DNA of 64,000 bases from Methylocapsa sp963767805 (GCA_963767805.1 CAVYFP010000013.1:1-64000); one strand, 5' to 3'; positions 50,294 through 58,653 are shown, counted from the stretch's first letter. Notes: generated by a model not told the origin, from the sequence alone. A program made the numbers and translations.

Positions 50294-51667
50294 GGCGCAT
50301 CGCTCCGGCGCTCGTCGTCGCGCGGCGTTCCTTGCCAGTAGCGCGAGCGGTAAGGACGGATTTCCTGATAGTGGGCGCTGAGCAGATTGGCGGCCTCGAA
50401 GATGATCTGGCGGCTCCCGCCATAGCCAATCCATGTCTTCGCGTGAGCGCCATAGGAAGTCATAGATCGGGAAGCCCGCCCTGAGCAGCGCCATCCCCAA
50501 TCGCGCGGCGATCTCGACGCCGTGCGAGTTGGCGACGATCATTTCAGCGCCGCGCTCGCGGGCGAGCCATTCGAGATCCTCGAGATCGCCGATCACGACG
50601 CTTTCGATCGGCATCCGCGCGAGATGATCCGCCCGCGCCGACGCGACGGCGGCGACGATGTCGGCGCCCATTCCCGTCAGGAAGCGGACGAGCGCGGCGA
50701 GATGGTCGGCGTCGCCGGCTACGGCGACGCGCGCGCCGCTGAACTGGAACTCGCAATCGACCATCGCGTCCTGCAGCCGGGCGCGGGCGCGCTCGACGCT
50801 GGGGGGGACGCAGCAGCCGGCGATTTCGGCCAGCGTTTGAGTGAAGGCGTCGCATTCGTCGAGGCCCATCAGGCCGGCGAAGCGATAATCGGGAATTCCT
50901 GTCTTCTTGTGCAAAGCGTCGGCGGCGCGCCCGACCGAATGGCCGATGACCAGGGTGGCGGCGGAATCCGCCATGGCGGCGATGGCGGCGCGCGTCGTTC
51001 CGCCATAGGTGAGCGTCGAATATCCGGCCTCGATCAAATGGCCGTCGAGAGAATCGCCGATGTCGGGCAGCACGATGGGCGTAAGGCCGAACGCGGCGAT
51101 CCAATCGGTCAGCGCGTCGATGTCGCCCGGCGTCAACATCGCCGACGCCAGCACATTGACCTGGCGCGGGCGCCGCGCCTGCGATGGCGCGGGGACGAGG
51201 GCGCCGACGATGGCCTCCAGCGCCGCCGCGAAGCCTGTTTCGAGGCATCCGAGGGCGTCGGTGGCGCTGACCGGGATCACGGCCACATTGTCATATTGGG
51301 GGAAACTCTTGCGGAAGGCCGAGATGGTGCTTGGAACGTCGGCCCCCTGCATTTCCGACAGGCCGGTGGTGATCAATCCGATCACGGCCGGCTTGTTCCT
51401 GGCGCAGATCGTCGAGAGGGCGTCAACCACATTACCGTCGGAGCCGAGCACTGTGGTGGTCTGATCCATGGCTGTCGTCTGCAGCGGAATTGGCTCATGG
51501 AAATGACGCATGAAGAACAGCTTGTTGAAGGCGGCGCAACCGCGTGCGCCATGTTCGAGCGGCATGGCGTCGGCGAGGCCGAGAAAGGCGAGCGAGGCGC
51601 CGATGGGCTGGCTGGCTTTCAGCGGGTTGACCGAGAGCGCCTTGGCCGGGACGATGATTTCCGTCAT
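50287..51667 (-). CDS. vnfN: FeV-cofactor scaffold subunit VnfN, one frameshift near 50463
   Basis: About 459 residues from ATG 51667. KASQPIGASLAFLGLADAMPLEHGARGC is the NifN-type N-terminus with the cluster-binding Cys; TTGLSEMQGADVPSTI and ASAMLTPGDIDAL are conserved inner segments. Near 50463, after GFPIYD, one extra T displaces the frame; the corrected end reads TWIGYGGSRQIIFEAANLL and stops at 50287. With VnfE it forms the alpha2beta2 scaffold on which the V-cofactor is completed. I choose Vnf over Nif because of the VnfA-type control and vnfDGK neighbourhood; sequence alone would allow NifN. Confidence 0.82.
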
Positions 51668-51678
51668 GACGGCGCGCC

Positions 51679-53067
51679 TCAAGCCGCCCGCCGCCGCAGC
51701 CAGGCGGGGCGGCGGCTGACCTGATCCCACACTGGCGAATGAACGGCGCGGTCGAGATTTCGAGCGAGTTCGATGAGGCCGTCATATCCGGCGTAGCCAA
51801 TGGAGCGGACGTGATCGATGTCGAGGAAAGGAATGCGCGACTTCAGGGTGGGATAGATATAGCGATCGCCCGCTATCATGATGTCGGCGGCGCATTCGTG
51901 AAAGGCCGCGATGAGCGCGGTCTGGTCATTATCCGAAATCATGCGCGCATCCGGCCCCATCAGGGCGCGGATGCGAGCCTTGTCCTCTTCCGTCGATTTC
52001 TCCGTTCCTGTGGCGACGACGACCATGCCGAGATCCTGCATGGCCGACACGACCGACCAGGATTTGTAGCCGCCCGTGAAGATGAGGACGCGTTTGCCGG
52101 CGAGGCGTTGGCGAAGCGGCCTCAGCGCCGCCTCGACTTTTGCCTCCTCGCGAATAATCATCGCTTCCGCGCGTGCGCTGAGATCGGCGTCGTCGAGAAG
52201 CCGCGCAAACTCGCGGAAGGCTTGCGAGGTGTCCGCAACGCCGTAAAAGCTCCCCTCGAAGTAGGGGATGGCGTAATCATCCTGCAGCTTGCGCGCGACA
52301 TGCAGCATGGCCTTGGAGCAAACGACCATATTGGCTTGCGCGCGGTGCATGGTCTGCACCTCGCGAAAACGCGAGTCGCCGGAGAAAGTGCAGAGGATTC
52401 GCAGCCCGAGTTCGTCGAACAGCGGCGCGACGTTCCAGAACTCGCCGCCGACATTCCATTCGCCGATCAGATTGACGTCATGTGTCGTAATTCCAATGCG
52501 CTCGGCCGAGGCGGGCGGCGGCGCAGGCTCACGGGAGCCGATCACATGCTTGTAGATGACGTCGCCGGCGATGCGGTTGCCAAGATTCTTGTTTCCATAA
52601 AAGCCTGCGCAGTCGACGGGCACGACCGGCACGCCGAAGCGTTCCGCCGCAGCCTTCGAGACCGCATCGATGTCGTCGCCGTTGAGGCCGGGAACGCAGG
52701 TGTTATAGACGAACACCGCTGCCGGATGATGCATTTCCACCGTCTGACGAATGGCGCGGAAAAGACGCTTCTCTCCGCGTCCCATGATGACGTCCATTTC
52801 ACTGAGATCGGTCGTCATTCCGAAGCGATAGGTATCAGCGCCGCTGGAGCGCGTGCCCCGATTGTCCCAGGATGAGCCGGCGCAGCCGATCGGGCCGTGC
52901 ACCACATGGGCGACGTCGGCAATTGGCAGCAGGGCGTTGCGGGCGCCGTCGAAACAGCAGCCGCCCTGGGTCGCGCCGGGCTGCGGTTTGGCGCAGCCGG
53001 ACTTCGCTTTTCCATTGTGGGCGCAGGCCGGCTCGTTCATCAGGGCGAGGATCTCTTCTGGCTTCAT
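51679..53067 (-). CDS. vnfE: FeV-cofactor scaffold subunit VnfE
   Basis: A 462-residue NifE-like protein from ATG 53067 (GGAG seven bases upstream; an in-frame GTG at 53079 is less likely). GGCCFDGARNALLPIADVAHVVHGPIGC holds the first cluster cysteines, FVYNTCVPGLNGDD the third, and IGEWNVGGEFWNV with FSGDSRFREV line the cofactor site. VnfEN accepts NifB-co and matures it to the V-cofactor before transfer to VnfDGK. It heads a minus-strand operon vnfE-vnfN-vnfX-nfu-nifA from a sigma-54 promoter at 53107-53121, divergent from vnfA. Confidence 0.85.
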   Translation of the reverse strand: MKPEEILALMNEPACAHNGKAKSGCAKPQPGATQGGCCFDGARNALLPIADVAHVVHGPIGCAGSSWDNRGTRSSGADTYRFGMTTDLSEMDVIMGRGEKRLFRAIRQTVEMHHPAAVFVYNTCVPGLNGDDIDAVSKAAAERFGVPVVPVDCAGFYGNKNLGNRIAGDVIYKHVIGSREPAPPPASAERIGITTHDVNLIGEWNVGGEFWNVAPLFDELGLRILCTFSGDSRFREVQTMHRAQANMVVCSKAMLHVARKLQDDYAIPYFEGSFYGVADTSQAFREFARLLDDADLSARAEAMIIREEAKVEAALRPLRQRLAGKRVLIFTGGYKSWSVVSAMQDLGMVVVATGTEKSTEEDKARIRALMGPDARMISDNDQTALIAAFHECAADIMIAGDRYIYPTLKSRIPFLDIDHVRSIGYAGYDGLIELARNLDRAVHSPVWDQVSRRPAWLRRRAA

Positions 53068-53106
53068 ATCCGTCTCCACTGGCTGCGTTGACCGCTTTTG
53101 TGAATA

Positions 53107-53121
53107 GCAATCGACGGGCCA
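53107..53121 (-). promoter_or_regulatory. Sigma-54 promoter of vnfE
   Basis: The minus strand reads TGGCCCGTCGATTGC: one mismatch from TGGCACG-N4-TTGC with correct GG/GC spacing. Transcription would begin about 25-30 bases before ATG 53067. Confidence 0.72.
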
Positions 53122-53226
53122 ATCGATCAGTCAGGGCGCAAACCGGCGCGCTGCTCGGGGGGCGGCGGATAGCCATCCGATTACGCGCTAAAATTTGTTC
53201 GCGCTCGGCCTCTCGCCGCGCATTTC

Positions 53227-53240
53227 GTACGTTTGCGTAC
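53227..53240. promoter_or_regulatory. Perfect GTAC-N6-GTAC dyad, candidate VnfA site between vnfE and vnfA
   Basis: GTACGTTTGCGTAC is an exact GTAC-N6-GTAC inverted repeat, the site type I recall for Azotobacter VnfA. Its centre is about 112 bp from the vnfE promoter and about 108 bp from the vnfA promoter, so it is almost midway between two divergent sigma-54 promoters. Confidence 0.65.
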
Positions 53241-53341
53241 GATACGCGCGCGGCTCATTTGTAATCATCGCAAGCCGCGATATCGGGCGCCATATGCAAT
53301 ATCCCATATAATATAGATGCGGGGGTCATCCGCATCGGCTC

Positions 53342-53356
53342 TGGCGCTTAAATTGC
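53342..53356 (+). promoter_or_regulatory. Sigma-54 promoter of vnfA
   Basis: TGGCGCTTAAATTGC keeps GG and GC at -24/-12 spacing with an A/T-rich spacer. It lies about 38 bp before ATG 53394 and implies that vnfA is itself sigma-54 dependent, hence likely autoregulated. Confidence 0.65.
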
Positions 53357-53393
53357 TTAGAGTTTCGATCCAGCCAATTTCGGGGACATCGCA

Positions 53394-55007
53394 ATGAGCG
53401 CGCACGAAATGGTAATCTTCGAGATCGACGATTTCGTCGAAGATTTCACCCATTGCTTCACCGGTGAATGCCGTGTGAACGTGCTGCCGGTTCTGTTCCA
53501 GATCAGCCAGATCATCACCGACGATGAGGATCTCGCAACTTCGCTCGGCATCATTCTCAAGGTGATGCAGCAGCGGCTGAAAATGCAGCGCGGAATGGTG
53601 ACCCTTTTGGATCGCGAGTCGGACAGGGTCTTCATCCAGCAAAGCTTTGGCCTCCAGGAGGAACAGAAAACGCAAGGAAATTATTCACTGGAGAATGGAA
53701 TCTCGGGCAAGGTCGTCGAGTCCGGCAAGGCCATGATGGCGCCGCAGCGGCGCAACGCCGCCGGCCGCCGCGAGCGCGCGGCGGACCAGCCTGACGGTGC
53801 GTCCTCGAATTCCTCCTTTCTCTGCGTTCCGATCATTCACGCGAAGAAAGTTTTGGGAACCATCAGCGCCGAGCGCGCCTATAACAATCGGCGTCTCCTG
53901 AAACAGGATGTCGAACTGCTGGCGACGATCGCGTCGATGATCGCGCCTGCGGTCGAGCTGTATCTTCTGGAGCATGTCGACAAGGCGCGGCTGGAGAATG
54001 AGAACCGCAATCTGAAGCACGCGCTGAAGGAGCAATTCAAGCCGTCGAACATCATCGGAAATTCGAAGCCGATGCAGGAAGTGTACGCGTTGATCCGCAA
54101 GGTGGCCGCCGTGAAGGCGACAGTGCTGATCCTCGGCGAGAGCGGCGTCGGCAAGGAGCTGGTCGCCAACGCGATTCACTACAATAGCGCGGCCGCGGAC
54201 GGCCCGTTTGTAAAATTCAACTGCGCCGCTTTGCCGGAGAGCATCGTCGAAAGTGAATTGTTCGGCCACGAGAAAGGCGCCTTTACCGGCGCCGTCGCCA
54301 TGCGCAAGGGCCGTTTCGAGCTGGCGGACGGCGGCTCCATCTTCCTCGATGAAATCGGCGAACTCAGTCTTCAGATGCAGGCGAAGCTGCTTCGGGTGTT
54401 GCAGGAAAAGACGTTCGAACGGGTCGGCGGCAGTCGGCCCGTCAAGGTCGATTTGCGCATCATCGCGGCCACCAACCGCAACCTCCTCGACATGGTGGCG
54501 AAGGGAACTTTCCGCGAAGATCTATATTACCGCCTCAATGTTTTTCCGATGACCATCCCGCCGCTGCGCGAGCGCGGCAGCGACGTCATCCTGCTGGCGG
54601 ATCATTTCGTCGCCCGCAACAGCGTCGAGACGGGAAAGGAGGTGAAGCGCATCTCCACCCCGGCGTTGAACATGCTGATGGCGTATCACTGGCCCGGCAA
54701 TGTGCGGGAGCTGGAGAATGTGATCGAGCGCTCCGTTATCCTGTCGGAAGATGGCGTCGTTCACGGCTACAACCTGCCGCCTTCGCTGCAAACCTCGGCG
54801 GAGACGGGAACCGCTTTCGGCTGCGGCCTCGACGCGAAAATAGAAGCGGTCGAATATGAGATGATCGTCGAGGCGCTAAAGACGCACCAGGGCAATATGA
54901 CGGAGGCCGCCAAGGAGCTGGGTCTGACGCGGCGCATTCTCGGCCTCAGGATGGAGAAGCACTCCATCAGCTACAAGACGTTTCGCAGGCCAGAGCCTGT
55001 CCGGTAA
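53394..55007 (+). CDS. vnfA: Sigma-54-dependent activator VnfA
   Basis: A 537-residue intact activator. Residues 1-30 hold C21 and C26 (HCFTGEC), like the Cys motif near the N-terminus of VnfA/AnfA. Residues about 35-190 form a GAF domain. The AAA+ domain runs from about 210 to 450 with GESGVGKELVANAIH, ESELFGHEKGAFTGA, GGSIFLDEIGELS and WPGNVRELENV. The C-terminus has a Fis-type HTH (GNMTEAAKELGLTRRILGLR). It activates V-nitrogenase genes, usually when Mo is scarce. AnfA is the alternative name, but vnfDGK next door favours VnfA. The 113-aa ORF follows 11 bp later. Confidence 0.88.
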   Translation: MSAHEMVIFEIDDFVEDFTHCFTGECRVNVLPVLFQISQIITDDEDLATSLGIILKVMQQRLKMQRGMVTLLDRESDRVFIQQSFGLQEEQKTQGNYSLENGISGKVVESGKAMMAPQRRNAAGRRERAADQPDGASSNSSFLCVPIIHAKKVLGTISAERAYNNRRLLKQDVELLATIASMIAPAVELYLLEHVDKARLENENRNLKHALKEQFKPSNIIGNSKPMQEVYALIRKVAAVKATVLILGESGVGKELVANAIHYNSAAADGPFVKFNCAALPESIVESELFGHEKGAFTGAVAMRKGRFELADGGSIFLDEIGELSLQMQAKLLRVLQEKTFERVGGSRPVKVDLRIIAATNRNLLDMVAKGTFREDLYYRLNVFPMTIPPLRERGSDVILLADHFVARNSVETGKEVKRISTPALNMLMAYHWPGNVRELENVIERSVILSEDGVVHGYNLPPSLQTSAETGTAFGCGLDAKIEAVEYEMIVEALKTHQGNMTEAAKELGLTRRILGLRMEKHSISYKTFRRPEPVR

Positions 55008-55018
55008 GGGAGAACTCC

Positions 55019-55360
55019 GTGGAAACCGCAAACCAGCAATATCATCTGATCCTGGCCGACATCGCCATGGCGGCGGCGATCAAGACCTATGATCGCGATT
55101 ACGAGCCCGCCGCCGGCGGCGAGGCCTATCATCCGGGCAGCATCCGCGATGGTTGGCTCGGAAGAACCTCGGACGATGGTTTGCGCAGACAGGTGACCGC
55201 CATGGCCACCGCGGGGGTGGCCTCGCTCGCGGGAATGCCGCCCGAACAACTCGGCAGCGCGGCCGCGGCTTATGGCGTGCCGCTGGACCCGGACCTCGTT
55301 TCGCGGATTGCGGAGCATTTCTCGGCCAAGCGCGACGCCGTTCTGACCTATCGCCGGTAA
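55019..55360 (+). CDS. Hypothetical protein in the vnfA operon, 113 aa
   Basis: It starts with GTG at 55019, preceded by AAGGGAG. The N-terminus (QQYHLILADIAMAAAIKTYD) is helical, the middle is Gly/Asp-rich (GSIRDGWLGRTSDDGL) and a second helical part (RQVTAMATAGVASLAGM) follows. There are no cysteines and no signal peptide. I do not recognise the family. Tight linkage to vnfA and a strong terminator after its stop suggest a function in V-nitrogenase regulation or assembly, but none can be assigned. Confidence 0.65.
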   Translation: METANQQYHLILADIAMAAAIKTYDRDYEPAAGGEAYHPGSIRDGWLGRTSDDGLRRQVTAMATAGVASLAGMPPEQLGSAAAAYGVPLDPDLVSRIAEHFSAKRDAVLTYRR

Positions 55361-55372
55361 CGCTGGAAAAAG

Positions 55373-55399
55373 GCGGGCCGGCTTCTGAAGCCGGCCCGC
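55373..55399. terminator. Strong bidirectional terminator between the vnfA operon and nif11
   Basis: GCGGGCCGGCTT and AAGCCGGCCCGC form a perfect 12-bp stem with a three-base loop (CTG). A-run sequence on the left and GCTTTC on the right let it serve converging transcripts from both sides. Confidence 0.82.
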
Positions 55400-55403
55400 G
55401 CTT

Positions 55404-55601
55404 TCACATCGGCGTAATGCCATGTTCCTTATAGACCTCGTCCTGGGCCTGTCTGAACTCGGGCATCGTGAAATCATAGCCCATGGTTTTGACGAGGGCC
55501 CAGTTGGCCGCCTCGTCCTCGCTGTTATCGTTGAGGACGCGGCGAAAAGCCTCGTCTTCGCGCATGCGTTTTATGTAGGCGACCGCGGATTCGACCGACA
55601 T
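55404..55601 (-). CDS. Nif11-domain small protein, 65 aa
   Basis: MSVESAVAYIKRMREDEAF, then LNDNSEDEAANWALVKTMG and YDFTMPEFRQAQDEVYK, match the Nif11 domain pattern (an N-terminal helix with F-R/L repeats and a 'G-[YF]-x-[FT]-x-x-E' turn). Start ATG 55601. No core-peptide tail with Cys, Ser or Thr follows, so this is the original nitrogenase-linked type rather than a RiPP precursor. It lies 67 bp downstream of the NifX-glyoxalase gene and shares its sigma-54 promoter. The biochemical role of Nif11 in nitrogen fixation is not known. Confidence 0.8.
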   Translation of the reverse strand: MSVESAVAYIKRMREDEAFRRVLNDNSEDEAANWALVKTMGYDFTMPEFRQAQDEVYKEHGITPM

Positions 55602-55668
55602 GCTTAGCTCCTGAATTTGACGCTGCAAGCGCTGTTTCCCCGCGTTGACGGGCTGGGGTGGACCCAAA

Positions 55669-56491
55669 TCATTGGGCGGATGGCTGCTGCACCAGTTCGA
55701 TCTGGTGGCCGTCCGGATCCTCGACGAAAGCGACGATATTTTCGCCGTGCCGCTGGCCTCGCGGCGGTCGCGGCATGGGGACGCCGGCCGCGGCAAGCCG
55801 ATCGCAGAGCGCCGAGATGCCGCGGACCTCGATCGCGATATGGCCAAAGGCGTCGCCCTTGACGTAGGGCTCCTCGCGCGCCCAGTTGAAGACGAGCTCG
55901 AGCGCCATCTGCGCGAAGCCCTCGCCATAGCCGAGATAGGCCTGGGAGAACTGGTTCTTCTTGTGATCGCGGCGCTCAAGCACGCGCATGCCAAGCAAAC
56001 GCGTATAGAAATCCACCGACCGATCGATGTCGCTCACCCGCAACATGGCATGCGCGAGGCGAAAATTGCTCGCATCGATCGCCGCGGCGGGATCCTCCGC
56101 CGTCTTCGCCGCTAACATCTTCGCCGCATAAGCTTCGGCGAGCGCGGCGTCGACCGCCTTGCCGACGTGAAGATCGCTCGCCTCGATGCCCGTGCCGGCG
56201 AGTTTTTCCTGCGGCGCGACGCCGATCTTGGCGACCAGCAGGATGCTGCAGTCCGACAACATGCGGCAGATTGTATCGCGCGCATCCTCGTCGCCTTGCG
56301 CATGGCTGGCGACATCGCGGCGCTCGATGAGAACAGGGCCGTCGGCGTCGACGTCGAACACCAGAAACTCGTCGCTTTGGCCGAAATGCTTGTCAATTTT
56401 GGTGCCGTCCCGGCTGGAGACGGCGATCCTCAGCGCAGCCAGGCGCTGGCGGGATAGCCGCTGGCGCCTTTTCGATGGTGTCTTGTTGCAT
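55669..56491 (-). CDS. Fusion: NifX-like cofactor-binding domain + glyoxalase I-like domain
   Basis: ATG 56491 is chosen because a consensus sigma-54 promoter lies at 56545-56559; the open frame to 56616 runs above it. The first codons (MQQDTIEKAPAAIP) are in another frame and need one indel near 56440. The NifX-like domain runs from LRIAVSSRDGTKIDKHFGQS to LLVAKIGVAPQEKLAGTGIE. After a linker, the glyoxalase/lactoylglutathione-lyase part has LAHAMLRVSDIDRSVDFYTRLLGM, GYGEGFAQMALELVFNW, GHIAIEV and FVEDPDGHQIELVQ, with His and Glu metal ligands. Total is about 273 residues. It is divergent from vnfD and co-regulated with it. Its reaction in V-cofactor metabolism is unknown. Confidence 0.78.
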
Positions 56492-56544
56492 GCGAGCGTT
56501 CTCCAGCGGCTGGCTTGGTGAGGCCGTGATTCGAAGTTGGGATC

Positions 56545-56559
56545 GCAACCGTCGTGCCA
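56545..56559 (-). promoter_or_regulatory. Consensus sigma-54 promoter of the NifX-glyoxalase gene
   Basis: The minus strand reads TGGCACGACGGTTGC, a perfect match to TGGCACG-N4-TTGC. It would give a leader of about 40 bases before ATG 56491. Confidence 0.85.
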
Positions 56560-56643
56560 GAGGGCCGCGCCTCTGCCGCCGTCCCGGCAAAGACGCGGCG
56601 CATCCGCTCGCCGCACGCATCGGAACTCTTTATCCAGCCAATC

Positions 56644-56657
56644 GTACGGATCGGAAC
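56644..56657. promoter_or_regulatory. GTAC-N6-GAAC dyad, candidate VnfA site between vnfD and the NifX-glyoxalase gene
   Basis: GTACGGATCGGAAC has one perfect and one near half-site. It lies about 75 bp from the vnfD sigma-54 promoter and about 92 bp from the divergent one, repeating the layout seen between vnfE and vnfA. Confidence 0.5.
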
Positions 56658-56725
56658 GCGAGCCTCCGCTTATCGGAGGCGCTCTCGCTCGGAAACGACA
56701 ATCTCCCAGCCGTTCGAGGCAACGC

Positions 56726-56740
56726 TGGCACGCTTGATGC
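56726..56740 (+). promoter_or_regulatory. Sigma-54 promoter of vnfDGK
   Basis: TGGCACGCTTGATGC matches the consensus at all but one of the 11 defined bases, with exact GG/GC spacing. The predicted start lies about 80 bp before ATG 56833. Confidence 0.78.
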
Positions 56741-56832
56741 GATAATAGGGCGAGCCCTTGTTCAAAACTACCGGCTATTCAGCGCCGCGACTGCGGTCAA
56801 TCTTTCGCCTCGCCAACTGGGGAAAGTCACCT

Positions 56833-58251
56833 ATGCCTATGGTCCTGCTTGAATGCGACAAAGCAATTCCCGAACGGGAAAAGCACATCTATCTGAAGGT
56901 GGAGGGAGAGGATACGCGCGACTTCCTCCCGGTCTCGAACGCGGCGACCATTCCCGGGACGCTGTCGGAGCGCGGCTGCGCCTTTTGCGGCGCGAAGCTC
57001 GTCATCGGCGGCGTGCTGAAAGACACTATCCAGATAATTCACGGTCCCATCGGCTGCGCCTATGACACGTGGCATACGAAGCGCTATCCGACCGACAATG
57101 GCCACTTCAACATGAAATATGTGTGGTCGACCGATATGAAGGAAAGCCACATCGTCTTCGGCGGTGAGAAGCGCCTCGAGAAGTCGATCAACGAAGCCTT
57201 CGACGAAATGCCAGAGATCAAGCGCATGTTCGTCTACACGACCTGCCCGACCGCCCTGATCGGCGACGACATCAAGGCGGTGGCGAAGAAGGTGATGGCC
57301 GAGCGTCCCGACGTCGACATTTTCACCGTCGAATGCCCCGGCTTCGCTGGCGTCTCGCAGTCGAAGGGCCATCACGTCCTCAATATCGGCTGGATCAACG
57401 ACAAGGTCGGCACGCTCGAGCCGGAGATCACCAGCGAATACACGATGAATTTCATCGGCGATTTCAACATCCAGGGCGATACGCAGCTCCTGCAGCAATA
57501 TTGGGATCGTCTCGGCATCCAGGTGATCGCCCATTTCACCGGCAACGGCACATATGACGCGCTGCGCGGTATGCATCGCGCGCAGCTCAATGTCGTCAAC
57601 TGCGCCCGCTCTTCGGCCTATATCGCCAATGAGCTGAAGAAGCAGTACGGCATCCCCCGCCTCGACATCGACTCCTGGGGCTTCAACTATATGGCGGAAG
57701 GCATCCGCAAGATCTGCGCTTTCTTCGGCATCGAGGATCGCGGCGAGGCCCTGATCGCCGATGAATACGCCAAATGGAAGCCAAAGCTCGATTGGTACAA
57801 GGAACGGCTGAAGGGCGCCAAGATGGCGATCTGGACGGGCGGCCCGCGGTTGTGGCACTGGACCAAGGCAGTCGAGGATGATCTCGGCGTGCAGGTCGTC
57901 GCCATGTCGTCGAAATTCGGCCACCAGGAAGATTTCGAGAAGGTTATCGCGCGCGGCCAGAACGGCACATATTACATCGATGATGGCAACGAACTTGAAT
58001 TTTTCGAGATCATCGATCGCGTGCGGCCCGACGTTATCTTTACGGGACCACGCGTCGGCGAGCTGGTGAAGAAACTGCATATTCCTTACGTCAACGGCCA
58101 CGGCTATCACAACGGCCCCTATATGGGCTTCGAGGGTTTCGTCAATCTCGCCCGCGACATGTACAATGCGGTGCACAACCCGCTCCTGAAGCTTGCGGCC
58201 ACCGACATCCGCGGAAACGTCGACGCCCCAATTGCGGAGGCCGCGGAATGA
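56833..58251 (+). CDS. vnfD: Vanadium nitrogenase VFe protein alpha subunit
   Basis: A 472-residue protein from ATG 56833; an upstream extension to 56758 is discounted because MPMVLLECDK is the typical VnfD start with its own ribosome binding site. P-cluster ligands are C49, C75 and C138. FeV-cofactor ligands are C257 (NCARS) and H423 (NGHGYH). Q176 and H180 line the active site, and TGGPRL at 335-340 is the loop that holds carbonate in VFe protein. These positions coincide with Azotobacter VnfD numbering and distinguish it from AnfD and NifD. It reduces N2, and also CO and C2H2, with VnfG, VnfK and the Fe protein VnfH, which is not in the window. Confidence 0.96.
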   Translation: MPMVLLECDKAIPEREKHIYLKVEGEDTRDFLPVSNAATIPGTLSERGCAFCGAKLVIGGVLKDTIQIIHGPIGCAYDTWHTKRYPTDNGHFNMKYVWSTDMKESHIVFGGEKRLEKSINEAFDEMPEIKRMFVYTTCPTALIGDDIKAVAKKVMAERPDVDIFTVECPGFAGVSQSKGHHVLNIGWINDKVGTLEPEITSEYTMNFIGDFNIQGDTQLLQQYWDRLGIQVIAHFTGNGTYDALRGMHRAQLNVVNCARSSAYIANELKKQYGIPRLDIDSWGFNYMAEGIRKICAFFGIEDRGEALIADEYAKWKPKLDWYKERLKGAKMAIWTGGPRLWHWTKAVEDDLGVQVVAMSSKFGHQEDFEKVIARGQNGTYYIDDGNELEFFEIIDRVRPDVIFTGPRVGELVKKLHIPYVNGHGYHNGPYMGFEGFVNLARDMYNAVHNPLLKLAATDIRGNVDAPIAEAAE

Positions 58252-58589
58252 AGACCGAGAAGCTCGACCAACTCTTCGCCTATGTCGAGGAGCGCTGCCT
58301 CTGGCAGTTCAGCTCGAGGACCTGGGACCGCGAGGAAAATATCGGCGGAGTCATCGCAGCCGCGGCCTGTCTTTTGACCGGGGAGCAGCCGAAGGCCGAG
58401 ACGGGAAGCGAGCGCCTGTTTTACGCGGAGGCCAAAACCATGGTCGCCGACCTCAAGGCGCGACTGTCCTGGATCGAGGGCGCGGACCCCGCCGAGATCA
58501 AGGCGTTGATGCAGTCCCTGAAGGAGAAGCTGCTCGACGTGACCATCGTCCGCTCCAAGAATCGCGAATTGAGCCACTCGCTTTATTGA
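58248..58589 (+). CDS. vnfG: Vanadium nitrogenase delta subunit
   Basis: 113 residues, exactly the usual VnfG length. The N-terminal EKLDQLFAYVEERCLWQFSSRTWDREENI and the mid-part TGSERLFYAEAKTMVADL match the delta subunit that only alternative (V and Fe-only) nitrogenases have. It binds the VFe protein surface near the alpha subunit and is needed for activity. ATG 58248 overlaps the vnfD stop, giving translational coupling. Confidence 0.94.
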   Translation: MKTEKLDQLFAYVEERCLWQFSSRTWDREENIGGVIAAAACLLTGEQPKAETGSERLFYAEAKTMVADLKARLSWIEGADPAEIKALMQSLKEKLLDVTIVRSKNRELSHSLY

Positions 58590-58653
58590 AAGCCTGACTG
58601 CGGTTCGTCGCGCCTGCGACGGGCCGCCTCCCCCAAACAAGAGGAAGCCCGCC

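Noticed and set aside
49820..51730. Natural VnfN-VnfX fusion
   Set aside because: VnfN's conserved C-terminus (TWIGYGGSRQIIFEAANLL) is found in another frame after a one-base insertion, with its own stop overlapping the vnfX start.
56492..56616. N-terminal extension of the NifX-glyoxalase frame
   Set aside because: It lies upstream of and across the consensus sigma-54 promoter; ATG 56491 with a short indel explains the start better.
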